From assembly GCF_016820445.1 (NCBI RefSeq), contig NZ_JADHDT010000005.1:124001-188000 (forward strand): a stretch of 64,000 nt of DNA, in the 5' to 3' direction. The translations under genes were made by a program, and so were the position numbers. Position 1 is the stretch's first letter. Each line of letters opens with the position of its first letter. This stretch comes from Sphingomonas beigongshangi (GTDB taxonomy: Bacteria > Pseudomonadota > Alphaproteobacteria > Sphingomonadales > Sphingomonadaceae). This document shows, piece after piece, positions 8,622 to 17,553 of this stretch. The notes under the pieces were generated by a model. That model made no database searches and had not been told where the DNA came from. It was given only the letters and a program-made list of their open reading frames with translations.

Positions 8622-9599
8622 TCACTTCTTGATCAGGCCGATCTCGACCAGGCGTTCGTGCAGGTAATCGTGCGCGGTGATCGGGGTCGGATAGCGATTG
8701 GGGTTTTCGGCGGTGATCGTCTGCGGCAGCGTCTCGATCAGGAAATCGGGCGCCGGGTGCAGGAAGAACGGCATCGAATAGCGCGAATGGCCTCGACGCT
8801 CGGGGGCAGGATTGACCACCCGGTGCGTCGTCGACGGCATGACGTGGTTGGTCAGCCGCTGCAGCATGTCGCCGACATTGACCACCATCGCGCCTTCGGG
8901 CGGCTTGATGGCCAGCCATTCGCCCGAGTCGCGGTCGAGCAGTTCCAGCCCGGCTTCCTCGGCGCCGAGCAGCAGCGTGATGAGGTTGATGTCCTCGTGC
9001 GCGCCCGCCCGCACGCCCTCCGCATCCACCGGAATCGGCGGATAATGGAGCAGGCGCAGCACCGAATTGCCGTCCTTGACCGCAGGATCGAACCAGTGTG
9101 CGTCGAGGCCGAGGTGCAGCGCGATCGCCGACAGCAGGCGGTCGCCGGCGCGGTCGAACGCCGCGAACAATTCGACGAACGTGTCCTTGAACCCTTCGGG
9201 TCGGGCGGGCCAGATGTTGCGCGCCATCTGGCCTTCGAACCGATGCCCCTCCGGCAGCTCGCGCCCGACGTGCCAGAATTCCTTGAGGTCGACGTGCTTG
9301 GCGTCCTTGGCGATCTCGGTCTTGAACGGCGTATAGCCACGCGCGCCGCCACCCCCTTCGACGAAATAGCCGCGCTTTTCCTCTTCAGGCAGCGCGAACA
9401 GCGCCTCGGTTTCCGACCATGCGCGGTCGATCAGGTCCTGCGGCACGCCATGGTCGGCGACGATCGCGAAACCGAACCGTTCGAACGATCCGCCGAACGC
9501 GGCGGCGAAGGCGGCAGGATCACGCGCCTGATCGGCGAGGCTGAGGACGGGAACCTGCGCGCTCGCGGCGGCGGTCTCATGGGTGGGCGTGTCGAGCAT
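8622..9599 (-). CDS. Isopenicillin-N-synthase-like 2-oxoglutarate/Fe(II) dioxygenase
   Basis: A 325-residue double-stranded beta-helix oxygenase. The iron ligands are His201 and Asp203 (GAHEDIN) and His259 (STTHRVV), and the 2-oxoglutarate site is the RYS at 273-275. The N-terminal DIOX_N-like region contains FGFAIVADHGV. Family members oxidise small molecules; the substrate is unknown. The open frame begins with TTG at 9608, but ATG 9599 (MLDTP) is the likelier start. It is followed by a strong hairpin and preceded by about 420 non-coding bases, so it appears monocistronic. Confidence 0.88.
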   Translation of the reverse strand: MLDTPTHETAAASAQVPVLSLADQARDPAAFAAAFGGSFERFGFAIVADHGVPQDLIDRAWSETEALFALPEEEKRGYFVEGGGGARGYTPFKTEIAKDAKHVDLKEFWHVGRELPEGHRFEGQMARNIWPARPEGFKDTFVELFAAFDRAGDRLLSAIALHLGLDAHWFDPAVKDGNSVLRLLHYPPIPVDAEGVRAGAHEDINLITLLLGAEEAGLELLDRDSGEWLAIKPPEGAMVVNVGDMLQRLTNHVMPSTTHRVVNPAPERRGHSRYSMPFFLHPAPDFLIETLPQTITAENPNRYPTPITAHDYLHERLVEIGLIKK

Positions 9600-10020
9600 T
9601 TTCAGCAAATCCGATTGGTTATCCAGTCGCTATACGCCCTTAGCCCGCCACCGTCATCCACCGCCAGCGGTTCGCATGTGAGGGGCTGTCTGCCGCGCGG
9701 CCGCGCGGGTGGATGATTTCGGCATGCGGCGGAAGACGGCGATTCGGTGCGTCCGCACCGACATTTTCCGTAGCGGACATCCCGATTCGAACATGGGGTT
9801 TGCGGCAGGCCTGATGTCCGAACCATGCCGCGACGTGACATCGTATAACGCTTCGCCGCAGCCCGCCCCCATTTGACCGCGCCGCGCCCCGCCCGCGGCT
9901 TGTCGAGCGGGCGCGAATGCGGGCAGGTAACGGCCGTCTGAGCGCAGGGGGCTGCGTAGCACGACGATCACCGAAGCCGGGTCCGGTCAGGGCGGACGCG
10001 GCGGTTGTCCTTGGGGTCCG
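9600..10020. other. Gene-free 421-base region between divergent genes
   Basis: This stretch separates the leftward oxygenase gene from the rightward M23 peptidase gene and must contain both promoters. I see no reading frame with protein-like composition, no RNA gene and no clear repeat. The M23 start lacks a good Shine-Dalgarno sequence. Confidence 0.5.
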
Positions 10021-10758
10021 ATGAACAGCTTCGTCCGTATCGCCGCTTCCTTCGGCACGCGTATCACCGCCCTCGCTACCGCCACCGCCATCGTCGCAGC
10101 CATGCCGACGATCGCCGACGCTGCGACCACCACCGCGGCAGCGGGTGCCCCCGCGGTTGCCGCTGCCGGCGCGACCGGTGCCGCGGCCGACGTGGCCGAG
10201 GCTCAGGCGGACCTGAAGGCGGATGCGCAATTCCGGACGCTGTTCCAGAGCTGGAAGAAGCTCGACACGGCGCCGCAGGGCGGCATCGCCATCCCTTCGG
10301 TGCAGCCGGTCCAGCGCCTCCAGTTCACGAGCAACTTCGGCATCCGTTCCGACCCGTTCCAGGGGACCGCGCGGATGCATGCGGGCGTCGACATTCCGGG
10401 TCCGATCGGTACGCCCATCTACGCAACCGCAGACGGAATCGTCGACCATGCGGGTCTGCAGGGCGGTTACGGCAACCTCGTGGAGATCAACCACGGCAAG
10501 GGCATCGCCACCCGCTACGGCCATCTGTCGAAGATCCTGGTTGCCGACGGCACGCATGTGACGCGCGGTCAGCTGATCGCCCTGATGGGTTCGACCGGTC
10601 GGTCGACCGGTTCGCACCTCCACTATGAGGTCCGTATCGACGGGCATGCGGTCAATCCGATACCCTTCCTGACCACGGCCGACTATCTGCTGGCGTCGCA
10701 GGACCGTGCGGTCCATGTCATCCCGGTTTCCACGGACGGCCCCGCGGCGCAGGATTGA
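10021..10758 (+). CDS. M23 peptidoglycan endopeptidase (LytM domain), exported
   Basis: A 245-residue zinc endopeptidase predicted to cut peptidoglycan cross-links in the periplasm. Residues 1-34 form a signal peptide (ATAIVAAMPTIADA). The C-terminal LytM domain has all zinc ligands: His120 and Asp124 (MHAGVD) and His201 in HLHYE, with His199 catalytic. Between the signal and the domain lie an alanine-rich linker and a short helix. With an intact active site it is likely an enzyme, not an EnvC/NlpD-type activator. The ATG at 10021 has no strong ribosome site. Confidence 0.92.
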   Translation: MNSFVRIAASFGTRITALATATAIVAAMPTIADAATTTAAAGAPAVAAAGATGAAADVAEAQADLKADAQFRTLFQSWKKLDTAPQGGIAIPSVQPVQRLQFTSNFGIRSDPFQGTARMHAGVDIPGPIGTPIYATADGIVDHAGLQGGYGNLVEINHGKGIATRYGHLSKILVADGTHVTRGQLIALMGSTGRSTGSHLHYEVRIDGHAVNPIPFLTTADYLLASQDRAVHVIPVSTDGPAAQD

Positions 10759-11000
10759 GGCTGTCGCCGGCGCGGTGACGGCATCGAGGGCGCCGGCTAT
10801 CCCGACGCCCTTGTCCATGGGCGTGGTGCGGCATCGCGAGCGTGCGCGTGCAACCTGGTCCCGGGACTGATCGGCGCGATTCGACGATGATGCGTACGCC
10901 GGCGTGTCCAACTTTTCATGCGAGCGTGTCGGTCTCGCGAATACCCGCGGGGCGCAGAGGCCGGTTGCCGCGTCGCGCTCGTGCTCCTATCTCCACGGTC

Positions 11001-11339
11001 ATGGCCACGCATCCCGCCGATATTGCCCTTACCCCCGCCGCTGCCGCCCGCGTCGCTGCGATCGCCGCGCGGCAAGGCAAGCCGGCCATCCTGCGCCTGT
11101 CGGTGGAGGGCGGCGGCTGCTCCGGGTTCCAGTACAAATTCGGTCTTGCCGATGCGCCGGACGCGGATGACACGATTGCGAGCACCGGCGACGTCCGCCT
11201 GGTCGTCGACGGCATCAGCCTCGACCTCGTGCGTGGTGCGTCCGTCGATTACGTCGAATCCCTCGGCGGCGCGGCATTCCGCGTCACCAACCCCAACGCG
11301 GCGTCCGGTTGCGGCTGCGGTACCAGCTTCGCGATCTGA
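11001..11339 (+). CDS. erpA: A-type iron-sulfur carrier (ErpA/IscA family)
   Basis: A 112-residue HesB/IscA-type scaffold that passes Fe-S clusters to apo-proteins. The three conserved cysteines are present: Cys40 in GGGCSGF and Cys104/Cys106 in the C-terminal GCGCG. Full family length. I name it erpA because of its place upstream of xth and its GGGCSGFQY motif; IscA or SufA cannot be excluded. About 240 gene-free bases precede it. The xth gene starts three bases after the stop, so they are almost certainly co-transcribed. Confidence 0.87.
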   Translation: MATHPADIALTPAAAARVAAIAARQGKPAILRLSVEGGGCSGFQYKFGLADAPDADDTIASTGDVRLVVDGISLDLVRGASVDYVESLGGAAFRVTNPNAASGCGCGTSFAI

Positions 11340-11342
11340 CGC

Positions 11343-12113
11343 GTGAAGCTCGTCACCTACAACGTCAACGGCATCAAGGCGCGCCTGCCTCGCCTGATCG
11401 AATATCTCGACGAGCAGCAGCCTGACGTCGTCTGCCTCCAGGAGTTGAAGACCACCGACGACACGTTTCCGATCGCGGAGATCGAGGCGGCGGGATATGG
11501 CGCGGTCTGGCATGGGCAGAAGGGCTTCAACGGCGTCGCGGTCCTCGCCCGCGGCAGCCAGCCGGAGGAGCGCCAGCGCGGCCTCGCCGGCGAGCCAGAG
11601 GACGAGCATAGCCGCTATCTCGAATGCAGGGTCGGCGATCTTGTGGTCGCCTCGATCTATTTGCCCAACGGCAATCCGCAGCCAGGACCGAAGTTCGATT
11701 ACAAGCTGCGGTGGATGGACCGGTTGGCCGGGCGCGCGGCGGCGCTGCTCGCCGAGGAAGTGCCGGCGATCTTGATGGGCGACTACAACGTCATTCCCAA
11801 TGACGACGATACCTTCTCGATCCGCGCAATGGCGGACGATGCGCTGATGCAGCCAGGAAGCCGGCAGGCCTATCGCCGGCTGCTCGCGCAAGGCTGGACC
11901 GATGCACTTCGCAGCCGCAAGCCCAAGGGCGGCGTCTGGACCTTTTGGGATTACCAGGCAGGCGCGTGGCAGCGCGATGCGGGGTTCCGCATCGACCACC
12001 TGCTGCTCAGCCCGGCTGTAGCCGACCGGCTGATCGATGCCGGGGTCGACAAGGATTACCGCGGTCGCGACAAGGCGAGCGATCACGCGCCGACGTGGGT
12101 CAGGCTGCGCTAG
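11343..12113 (+). CDS. xth: Exodeoxyribonuclease III (AP endonuclease)
   Basis: A 256-residue ExoIII-family nuclease that incises abasic DNA and removes 3' blocks in base-excision repair. The EEP-fold motifs are complete: NVNGI at the N terminus, QELKT (metal Glu), SIYLPNGNP, GDYNV (catalytic Asp/Asn) and the C-terminal SDHAPTW with the catalytic His. It begins with GTG at 11343, three bases after erpA. Confidence 0.93.
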   Translation: MKLVTYNVNGIKARLPRLIEYLDEQQPDVVCLQELKTTDDTFPIAEIEAAGYGAVWHGQKGFNGVAVLARGSQPEERQRGLAGEPEDEHSRYLECRVGDLVVASIYLPNGNPQPGPKFDYKLRWMDRLAGRAAALLAEEVPAILMGDYNVIPNDDDTFSIRAMADDALMQPGSRQAYRRLLAQGWTDALRSRKPKGGVWTFWDYQAGAWQRDAGFRIDHLLLSPAVADRLIDAGVDKDYRGRDKASDHAPTWVRLR

Positions 12114-12187
12114 GACACCGCCGCTGGCGGACGGCCGGCCGCCCGGCTATCGCATCTCCAACGCATGATTATGGAGATGATGATCCG

Positions 12188-14230
12188 ATGAAGCGCTTCG
12201 TCCTTGCAGCCACTGTCGGGCTGCTTGCCGGCACGGCCGCCCTGGCACAAAACCGCTCCGCCGGTGTCGACACCGGTTCGATCGATCGCAGCGTCAAGCC
12301 CGGCGACGACTTCGATGCTTATGCCAATGGCGGGTGGCGCGCCAAGGCCGTGATTCCCGCGGACCGTTCCTCCACCGGTGTCTTCCTGCGCGTCATCGAA
12401 CTCGCCGACCAGCGCAACGCCGCGATCGTCGCCGACGCCCGTGCGGCAAAGGGGCCGGCGGGAAGCGACCAGCGCCGTATCGCGGACTTCTACACGGCCT
12501 ATACGGATCAGGCCGGCATCGAGGCGCGGGGTATCGCGCCGCTCAAACCGGCATTCGCGGCGATCGATGCGGTGCGCGACAAGGGGCAATTGTCGCGCCT
12601 TCTCGGTGGCAACGTGCGCGCCGACATCGATCCGCTCAACGCGACGGATTTCCAGACCGGCAACATCCTCGGCCTGTTCGTCACGCAGGCGTTCGACACG
12701 CCGAGCAAGACGGTGCCCTACGTGCTGCAGGGTGGCCTCGGCATGCCCGACCGCGATTATTATCTGTCGGACACGCCCGCGATGCGCGAGGTGCGCGACG
12801 CCTATCGCACCTATGTGACGACTCTGTTCCAGCTTGCGGGCTTCAGCGACCCGGCGGCCCGTGCAGGACGCGTGATCGACCTCGAAACGAAGATCGCCCG
12901 GGCGCATGTCGACCTCGTCACCAGCCAGGATGCGCATAAGGCCGACAATCCGTGGACGAAGGCCGATTTTGCGAAGAAGGCGCCAGGCATCGACTGGACG
13001 GGCTTCTGGCAGGCGGCGAACCTCGGCGGCCAGCAGGACTTCGTCGTCTGGCAGCCGACCGCGATCACCGGCCTGTCCGCGCTGGTCGCGAGCGAGCCGC
13101 TGGCGGCGTGGCAGGACTGGCTGCGTTTCCATCGGATCGACCGCGTCGCCGGCGTCCTGCCGCGCGCGTTCGATCAGGCGAGCTTTGCCTTTTACGGCAA
13201 GGCGCTGAGCGGTACGCCCGAGCAGCGTGCCCGCGACAAGCGGGCGCTGGCTGCGGTCAATGGCGCGCTGGGCGGTGCGGTCGGGCGCATCTATGCCCAG
13301 CGCTATTTCCCGGCCAGTTCCAAGGCCGATATCCAGGCGATGGTCGGCAATATCCTGAAGGCGTTCGATACCCGCGTCGCCGGCCTCCAGTGGATGCAGC
13401 CCGCGACCAAGGCGGAGGCGCGGCGCAAGATCGAGACGATGGTCGTCGGCATCGGCTATCCCGACGCCTGGGCGGACGATAGCGGGCTGGACATCCGGGC
13501 CGACGATCCGGTCGGCAATGTCGATCGCGCCGAACTGGCGCACACCCGGCAGCAGCTCGCGAAGATCGGCCGGCCGGTCGACCGGCGCGAATGGTGGATC
13601 GAGCCGCAGGTGGTCAACGCGCTCAACCTGCCGCTGCAGAACGCGCTCAACTTCCCGGCGGCGATCCTCGAGGCGCCCTTCTACGATCCGAAGCGCGATG
13701 CCGCCGCCAATTACGGCTCGATCGGCGCGATCATCGGCCATGAGGTGAGCCACAGCTTCGACAATCTCGGCGCGGACTTCGATGCGGAGGGCCGGCTGCG
13801 CAACTGGTGGACGCCGCAGGACCTTGCCCGGTTCGAGGCACAGGGCCAGGCGCTGGTCGCGCAATATGACGCATACGAGCCGCTGCCCGGCCTGCACGTC
13901 AACGGCAAGCAGACCCTGGGCGAGAATATCGCCGACGTCGCGGGCCTGACCGCGGCGCTTGACGCCTATCACGCCTCGCTGGGCGGCAAGCCGGCACCGG
14001 TGATCGACGGCCTGACCGGCGACCAGCGGCTGTTCCTCGCCTTCGCGCAGAGCTGGGCGGAGAAGGCGCGCGACAAGGCGGTCCGTGCACAGGTGCAGGG
14101 CGACGTCCATGCGCCCGGCCGCTTCCGCGCGGAGACGGTGCGCAACATCGACGACTGGTATGCCGCCTTTGGCGTCAAGCCGGGCGATGCGCTGTATCTG
14201 GCGCCCGAAAAGCGGGTCCACGTCTGGTGA
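12188..14230 (+). CDS. M13-family zinc metallopeptidase (neprilysin/PepO-like), exported
   Basis: A 680-residue M13 peptidase. A signal peptide covers residues 1-20 (GLLAGTAALAQN). The zinc site is His518-Glu-Val-Ser-His522, with Glu579 and Asp583 in GENIADVAGL. Bacterial M13 enzymes degrade short peptides in the periplasm. The stop overlaps the start of the permease gene by GTGA, and the permease in turn overlaps mtnP, giving a three-gene coupled unit. A peptide-hydrolysing enzyme feeding an amino-acid permease is a sensible pairing, but that link is inference. Confidence 0.93.
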   Translation: MKRFVLAATVGLLAGTAALAQNRSAGVDTGSIDRSVKPGDDFDAYANGGWRAKAVIPADRSSTGVFLRVIELADQRNAAIVADARAAKGPAGSDQRRIADFYTAYTDQAGIEARGIAPLKPAFAAIDAVRDKGQLSRLLGGNVRADIDPLNATDFQTGNILGLFVTQAFDTPSKTVPYVLQGGLGMPDRDYYLSDTPAMREVRDAYRTYVTTLFQLAGFSDPAARAGRVIDLETKIARAHVDLVTSQDAHKADNPWTKADFAKKAPGIDWTGFWQAANLGGQQDFVVWQPTAITGLSALVASEPLAAWQDWLRFHRIDRVAGVLPRAFDQASFAFYGKALSGTPEQRARDKRALAAVNGALGGAVGRIYAQRYFPASSKADIQAMVGNILKAFDTRVAGLQWMQPATKAEARRKIETMVVGIGYPDAWADDSGLDIRADDPVGNVDRAELAHTRQQLAKIGRPVDRREWWIEPQVVNALNLPLQNALNFPAAILEAPFYDPKRDAAANYGSIGAIIGHEVSHSFDNLGADFDAEGRLRNWWTPQDLARFEAQGQALVAQYDAYEPLPGLHVNGKQTLGENIADVAGLTAALDAYHASLGGKPAPVIDGLTGDQRLFLAFAQSWAEKARDKAVRAQVQGDVHAPGRFRAETVRNIDDWYAAFGVKPGDALYLAPEKRVHVW

Positions 14231-15624
14231 GCGGGGGTCTGTTCCGTCGCAAGACGATCCAGCCGACCCCGCCGGGCGAGCAGCTCGCCCGCACGCTCAG
14301 CTGGCCCCATCTCGTCGCGCTGGGCGTGGGTGCGATCGTCGGCACCGGCATCCTGACGCTGATCGGCGTCGGTGCGGATCGCGCCGGCCCGGCCGTGATC
14401 CTGTCCTTCATCGTCGCGGGCGCGATCTGCGCCTGCGCCGCGCTCTGCTATGCCGAGATGGCGACGATGATCCCGGCATCCGGATCCGCCTATACCTACA
14501 GCTATGCCGTGCTGGGCGAGGTGATCGCCTGGGTCGTCGGCTGGAGCCTGATCCTCGAATATTCGCTCGTCGTCTCGACCGTGGCGGTCGGCTGGTCGGG
14601 CTATGCGGTGGGCTTCCTCAAGGGGCTGGGCATCGTCGTGCCGGCCGCGCTCGCCAACGGGCCGGGGCTGGGCGGCATCGTCAACCTGCCGGCGGTGGCG
14701 ATCATCGCCCTCGTCGCCGGGCTGCTGATGCTCGGCACGCGGGAGAGCGCGCGGGTCAATACCGCGCTGGTCCTGGTCAAGATCGTGACGCTGGCGCTGT
14801 TCGTCGGCGTCGCCCTGCCACATTTCGACGTCGCCAACCTCCACCCCTTCGCCCCTTATGGCTATGGCGCGCCGGTGGGCGAGGGCGGCGTCAAATATGG
14901 CGTGATGGGCGCCGCGGCGATCATCTTCTTCGCCTTCTACGGCTTCGACGCGATATCGACCGCGGCAGAGGAGACGAAGAAGCCGGAGCGCGACCTGGCA
15001 ATCGGCATCGTCGGATCGATGCTGGCGTGCACGGCCATCTACATGATCGTCGCCGCGACCGCGGTCGGCGCGCTCAGCTTCACGCGGTTCAGCGACAGCC
15101 CGGAGCCGCTGGCGCTGATCCTGCGCGAGATCGGGCAGGGGCGGATCGCGACGATCGTCGCCGCCGCCGCCGCCATCGCCCTGCCGACGGTGCTGCTCGC
15201 CTTCCTCTACGGCCAGAGCCGCATCTTCCTCGTCATGGCGCGCGACGGCTTCCTGCCGAGCGGCCTCGCCAAGGTGTCGAAGCGCGGCACGCCGGCGCGG
15301 ATCACCGCCATGACCGCGGTGTTCGTCGCGATCGTCGCCGGCCTCGCGCCGCTCGACGTCATCGCCAGCCTGGCCAATGCGGGCACGCTGTGCGCCTTCG
15401 TCGCGGTGGCTGCCTGTGTCCTCGTCCTCCGGCGGCGTGATCCGCAGGCGCGGCGGCCGTTCCGCACGCCGCTCGCCTGGATCGTCGCGCCGGTCGCGAT
15501 CCTGGGCTGCTGCTATCTGTTCACCAGCCTGCAGGCGGTGACGCAGGTCGCCTTCCTCGGCTGGAACGCGGCGGGGCTGCTGCTCTATCTGTTCTACGCG
15601 CGCGGGCGGGCGAGGATCGCGTGA
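14227..15624 (+). CDS. APC-family amino-acid permease
   Basis: A 465-residue integral membrane protein with about 12 hydrophobic segments. It carries the APC-superfamily signature GVGAIVGTGIL in helix 1, a CYAEMATMIPASGSAYTYSY block, FAFYGFDAISTAAEE and a PERDLAIGI loop, all typical of cationic amino-acid transporter-like permeases. Substrate unknown. The GTG start at 14227 overlaps the M13 stop and the stop overlaps the mtnP start, so translation of the three is probably coupled. It is related to the second permease at 25394-27013. Confidence 0.9.
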   Translation: MSGGLFRRKTIQPTPPGEQLARTLSWPHLVALGVGAIVGTGILTLIGVGADRAGPAVILSFIVAGAICACAALCYAEMATMIPASGSAYTYSYAVLGEVIAWVVGWSLILEYSLVVSTVAVGWSGYAVGFLKGLGIVVPAALANGPGLGGIVNLPAVAIIALVAGLLMLGTRESARVNTALVLVKIVTLALFVGVALPHFDVANLHPFAPYGYGAPVGEGGVKYGVMGAAAIIFFAFYGFDAISTAAEETKKPERDLAIGIVGSMLACTAIYMIVAATAVGALSFTRFSDSPEPLALILREIGQGRIATIVAAAAAIALPTVLLAFLYGQSRIFLVMARDGFLPSGLAKVSKRGTPARITAMTAVFVAIVAGLAPLDVIASLANAGTLCAFVAVAACVLVLRRRDPQARRPFRTPLAWIVAPVAILGCCYLFTSLQAVTQVAFLGWNAAGLLLYLFYARGRARIA

Positions 15625-16490
15625 GCGGCTGGCATATCGGCGTCGTCGGCGGGTCGGGCCTGTACGACGTCGCCGGGATCGAGGACGGCCACTGGGTGGA
15701 GGTGGCGAGCCCCTGGGGCACGCCGTCCGACGCGATCTTCACCGGCCGCGTCGGCGCGGCGCGCGTCTCGTTCCTGCCGCGGCACGGCCGGGGGCATCGC
15801 ATCAGCCCGGAGGCGATCCCCGCACGCGCCAATATCGACGCGCTGAAGCGGCTGGGCGTCACCGACGTGCTGGCGATCTCCTCCGTCGGGTCGCTGGCGG
15901 AGGATCGGCCGCCGGGCAGTTTCACGATCGTCGACCAGTGCGTCGACCGTACGCGCGGGCGGCCGTCGAGCTTCTTCGGCACCGGGCTCGTCGCGCATGT
16001 CTCCATGGCCGATCCGGTCTGCCCGCGGCTGTCGGCGCTGGCCGCCGACGCGGCCGAGGCGGCGGGCGCGGCGGTGACGCGCGGCGGCGGCTATCTGGCG
16101 ATGGAGGGGCCGCAATTCTCCACGCGCGCGGAGAGCCGGCTGTACCGGCAATGGGGCTGCGCGGTGATCGGCATGACCGCGATGCCCGAGGCGAAGCTCG
16201 CCCGCGAGGCGGAGCTGCCCTATGCGCTCGTCGGCATGGTCACCGATTACGACAGCTGGCGCGAGGGCGAGGCGGGCGTCGATGTCGCGCAGGTGCTGGC
16301 GCAGGTTTCCGCCAATGCCGCCAAGGCGCGGGCGCTGGTGCTCGGCCTGCTGCGCGCGCTGCCGCCGGAGCGGCCGGCGTCGCCGATCGACACGGTGCTG
16401 GACAGCGCGATCATCACCGCGCGCGCGGCGTGGGACCCGGCGCTCGCCGCACGGCTGGACGCGGTGGCGGGGCGGGTATTGGGGCGTTAG
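15621..16490 (+). CDS. mtnP: S-methyl-5'-thioadenosine phosphorylase
   Basis: A 289-residue family-2 purine nucleoside phosphorylase that splits methylthioadenosine into adenine and methylthioribose-1-phosphate in methionine salvage. Family phrases seen are IGVVGGSGLYD, PRHGRGHRISP, NIDALKRLGV, MEGPQFSTRAES and VIGMTAMPEAKLAREAELPYA, broken here for brevity; the last carries the base-pocket residues. The start GTG 15621 overlaps the permease stop. The last bases of the gene form the left copy of a 17-bp direct repeat. Confidence 0.93.
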   Translation: MSGWHIGVVGGSGLYDVAGIEDGHWVEVASPWGTPSDAIFTGRVGAARVSFLPRHGRGHRISPEAIPARANIDALKRLGVTDVLAISSVGSLAEDRPPGSFTIVDQCVDRTRGRPSSFFGTGLVAHVSMADPVCPRLSALAADAAEAAGAAVTRGGGYLAMEGPQFSTRAESRLYRQWGCAVIGMTAMPEAKLAREAELPYALVGMVTDYDSWREGEAGVDVAQVLAQVSANAAKARALVLGLLRALPPERPASPIDTVLDSAIITARAAWDPALAARLDAVAGRVLGR

Positions 16491-16615
16491 AAAGTCGCAG
16501 TGTTTGGGGTGTCAGTGCGACGGTGATCGGGGAAAGTATTGTGTATTAATCGGTATATCTAAGTGGTTTATTCAAATTCCCTGTGTGCGACAGAATATTT
16601 AGAAAGTCGCAGTGT
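16487..16615. repeat. 17-bp direct repeat pair enclosing a low-GC stretch, with inverted repeats
   Basis: TTAGAAAGTCGCAGTGT occurs at 16487-16503, overlapping the mtnP stop, and again at 16599-16615. The second copy lies inside an inverted repeat: TGTGCGACA at 16583-16591 and TGTCGCACA at 16613-16621. The first copy starts a weaker dyad (GTCGCA / TGCGAC). The stretch between the copies is much richer in A and T than its surroundings. It could be a duplicated regulatory site, a decayed mobile element or an attachment-like scar. Confidence 0.6.
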
Positions 16616-16719
16616 CGCACAGCGCGAAGCGTCGGTTTTTGTTGGGACAGCGAACATCGCCATTTGGCAGGACGGGCCGCCTGTTGCGGTGCCCACTCAT
16701 GCCAGTTTATCCAGACGCA

Positions 16720-17265
16720 ATGAACACCGACCTGTCGCTGGACAATCGACCCGACCTCGCCACTGAACGCCTGTCCCTCCGGCGTCCGGCCGATTGCGAC
16801 GTAGACGCCATTGTCGGCGTGGTCGGAAATTGGGACGTGGCACGCCGCTTGGCGCGTGTCCCGCATCCCTACGGTCCGGCCGATGCCCGCTTTTTCCTGG
16901 ATCATGTCGTTCCCGCCGAGTGGGTATGGGCCGTCACGCTGCGCGGATCCGACACGTTGCTGGGCGCGATCGGCCTGACGCCGGAAGAGAATACTGACGC
17001 CGCCGAATTGGGGTATTGGCTTTCCCCTGCCCATTGGGGGGGCGGCATTACGACCGAAGCCGCAAGGGCCGTCGTTGTCTTCGGTTTCGAACGTCTCGGC
17101 CTTCCCGTCATTACGTCTGGATACTTCGAGGACAATCCTCCCTCGGGCCGGGTGCTTCGCAAGCTCGGCTTCGTGGAAACCGGGCATGTCATGCGACCTT
17201 GCCTCGCGGCAGGTGGCGAGGTGCCCTCAATACGGATGGAACTGGTGCACCCAGCGCGAGGATGA
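16720..17265 (+). CDS. GNAT-family N-acetyltransferase (RimJ/RimL-like)
   Basis: A 181-residue acetyltransferase. It begins with the TERLSLRRPADCDVDAI pattern of RimJ/RimL relatives and has the acetyl-CoA motif region ELGYWLSPAHWGGGITTEA, then NPPSGRVLRKLGF, the usual C-terminal block. The acceptor substrate is unknown. The start at 16720 is chosen by homology-like length; an ATG at 16699 would add seven residues and neither has a clear ribosome site. The gene follows the low-GC direct-repeat region, has no operon partner and may be an insertion. Confidence 0.85.
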   Translation: MNTDLSLDNRPDLATERLSLRRPADCDVDAIVGVVGNWDVARRLARVPHPYGPADARFFLDHVVPAEWVWAVTLRGSDTLLGAIGLTPEENTDAAELGYWLSPAHWGGGITTEAARAVVVFGFERLGLPVITSGYFEDNPPSGRVLRKLGFVETGHVMRPCLAAGGEVPSIRMELVHPARG

Positions 17266-17411
17266 CCACCGACAAGGCTGCTGACGCCGGAAAGATCGCG
17301 CTTGATGTATGGTAGTTATCCCGAATTGGATCCCGACCATGCGGAATTGGGCATTTGCAGATGCTTGACCACAAGCAATTCGGCACTTCTTTTCGTCACG
17401 AGCGTCTGCGG

Positions 17412-17443
17412 CTCTGGATTCCCGCCTGCGCGGGAATGACGGG
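17412..17443. repeat. Short palindromic intergenic repeat
   Basis: An inverted repeat ATTCCCGC / GCGGGAAT (17418-17437) sits inside the longer text CTGGATTCCCGCCTGCGCGG..., a REP-like element I associate with alphaproteobacterial genomes. It lies between two convergent genes. The remaining intergenic bases (17266-17553) hold another small dyad (CCGTAG/CTACGG) and nothing coding. Confidence 0.65.
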
Positions 17444-17553
17444 GCCGTAGAGCGGGGCGTTCTGCGCTACGGTCTTGGGGATTGCTGACGATGGGAAAGA
17501 GCCGCGTCAAAGCCGAAAGGAACATAACGCGAACATCGTGTAAAAGCAACCCC

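Noticed and set aside
12110..14221. Open frame of 703 codons on the minus strand opposite the M13 peptidase gene
   Set aside because: Shadow of a confidently identified gene; no signal, motif or ribosome site of its own.
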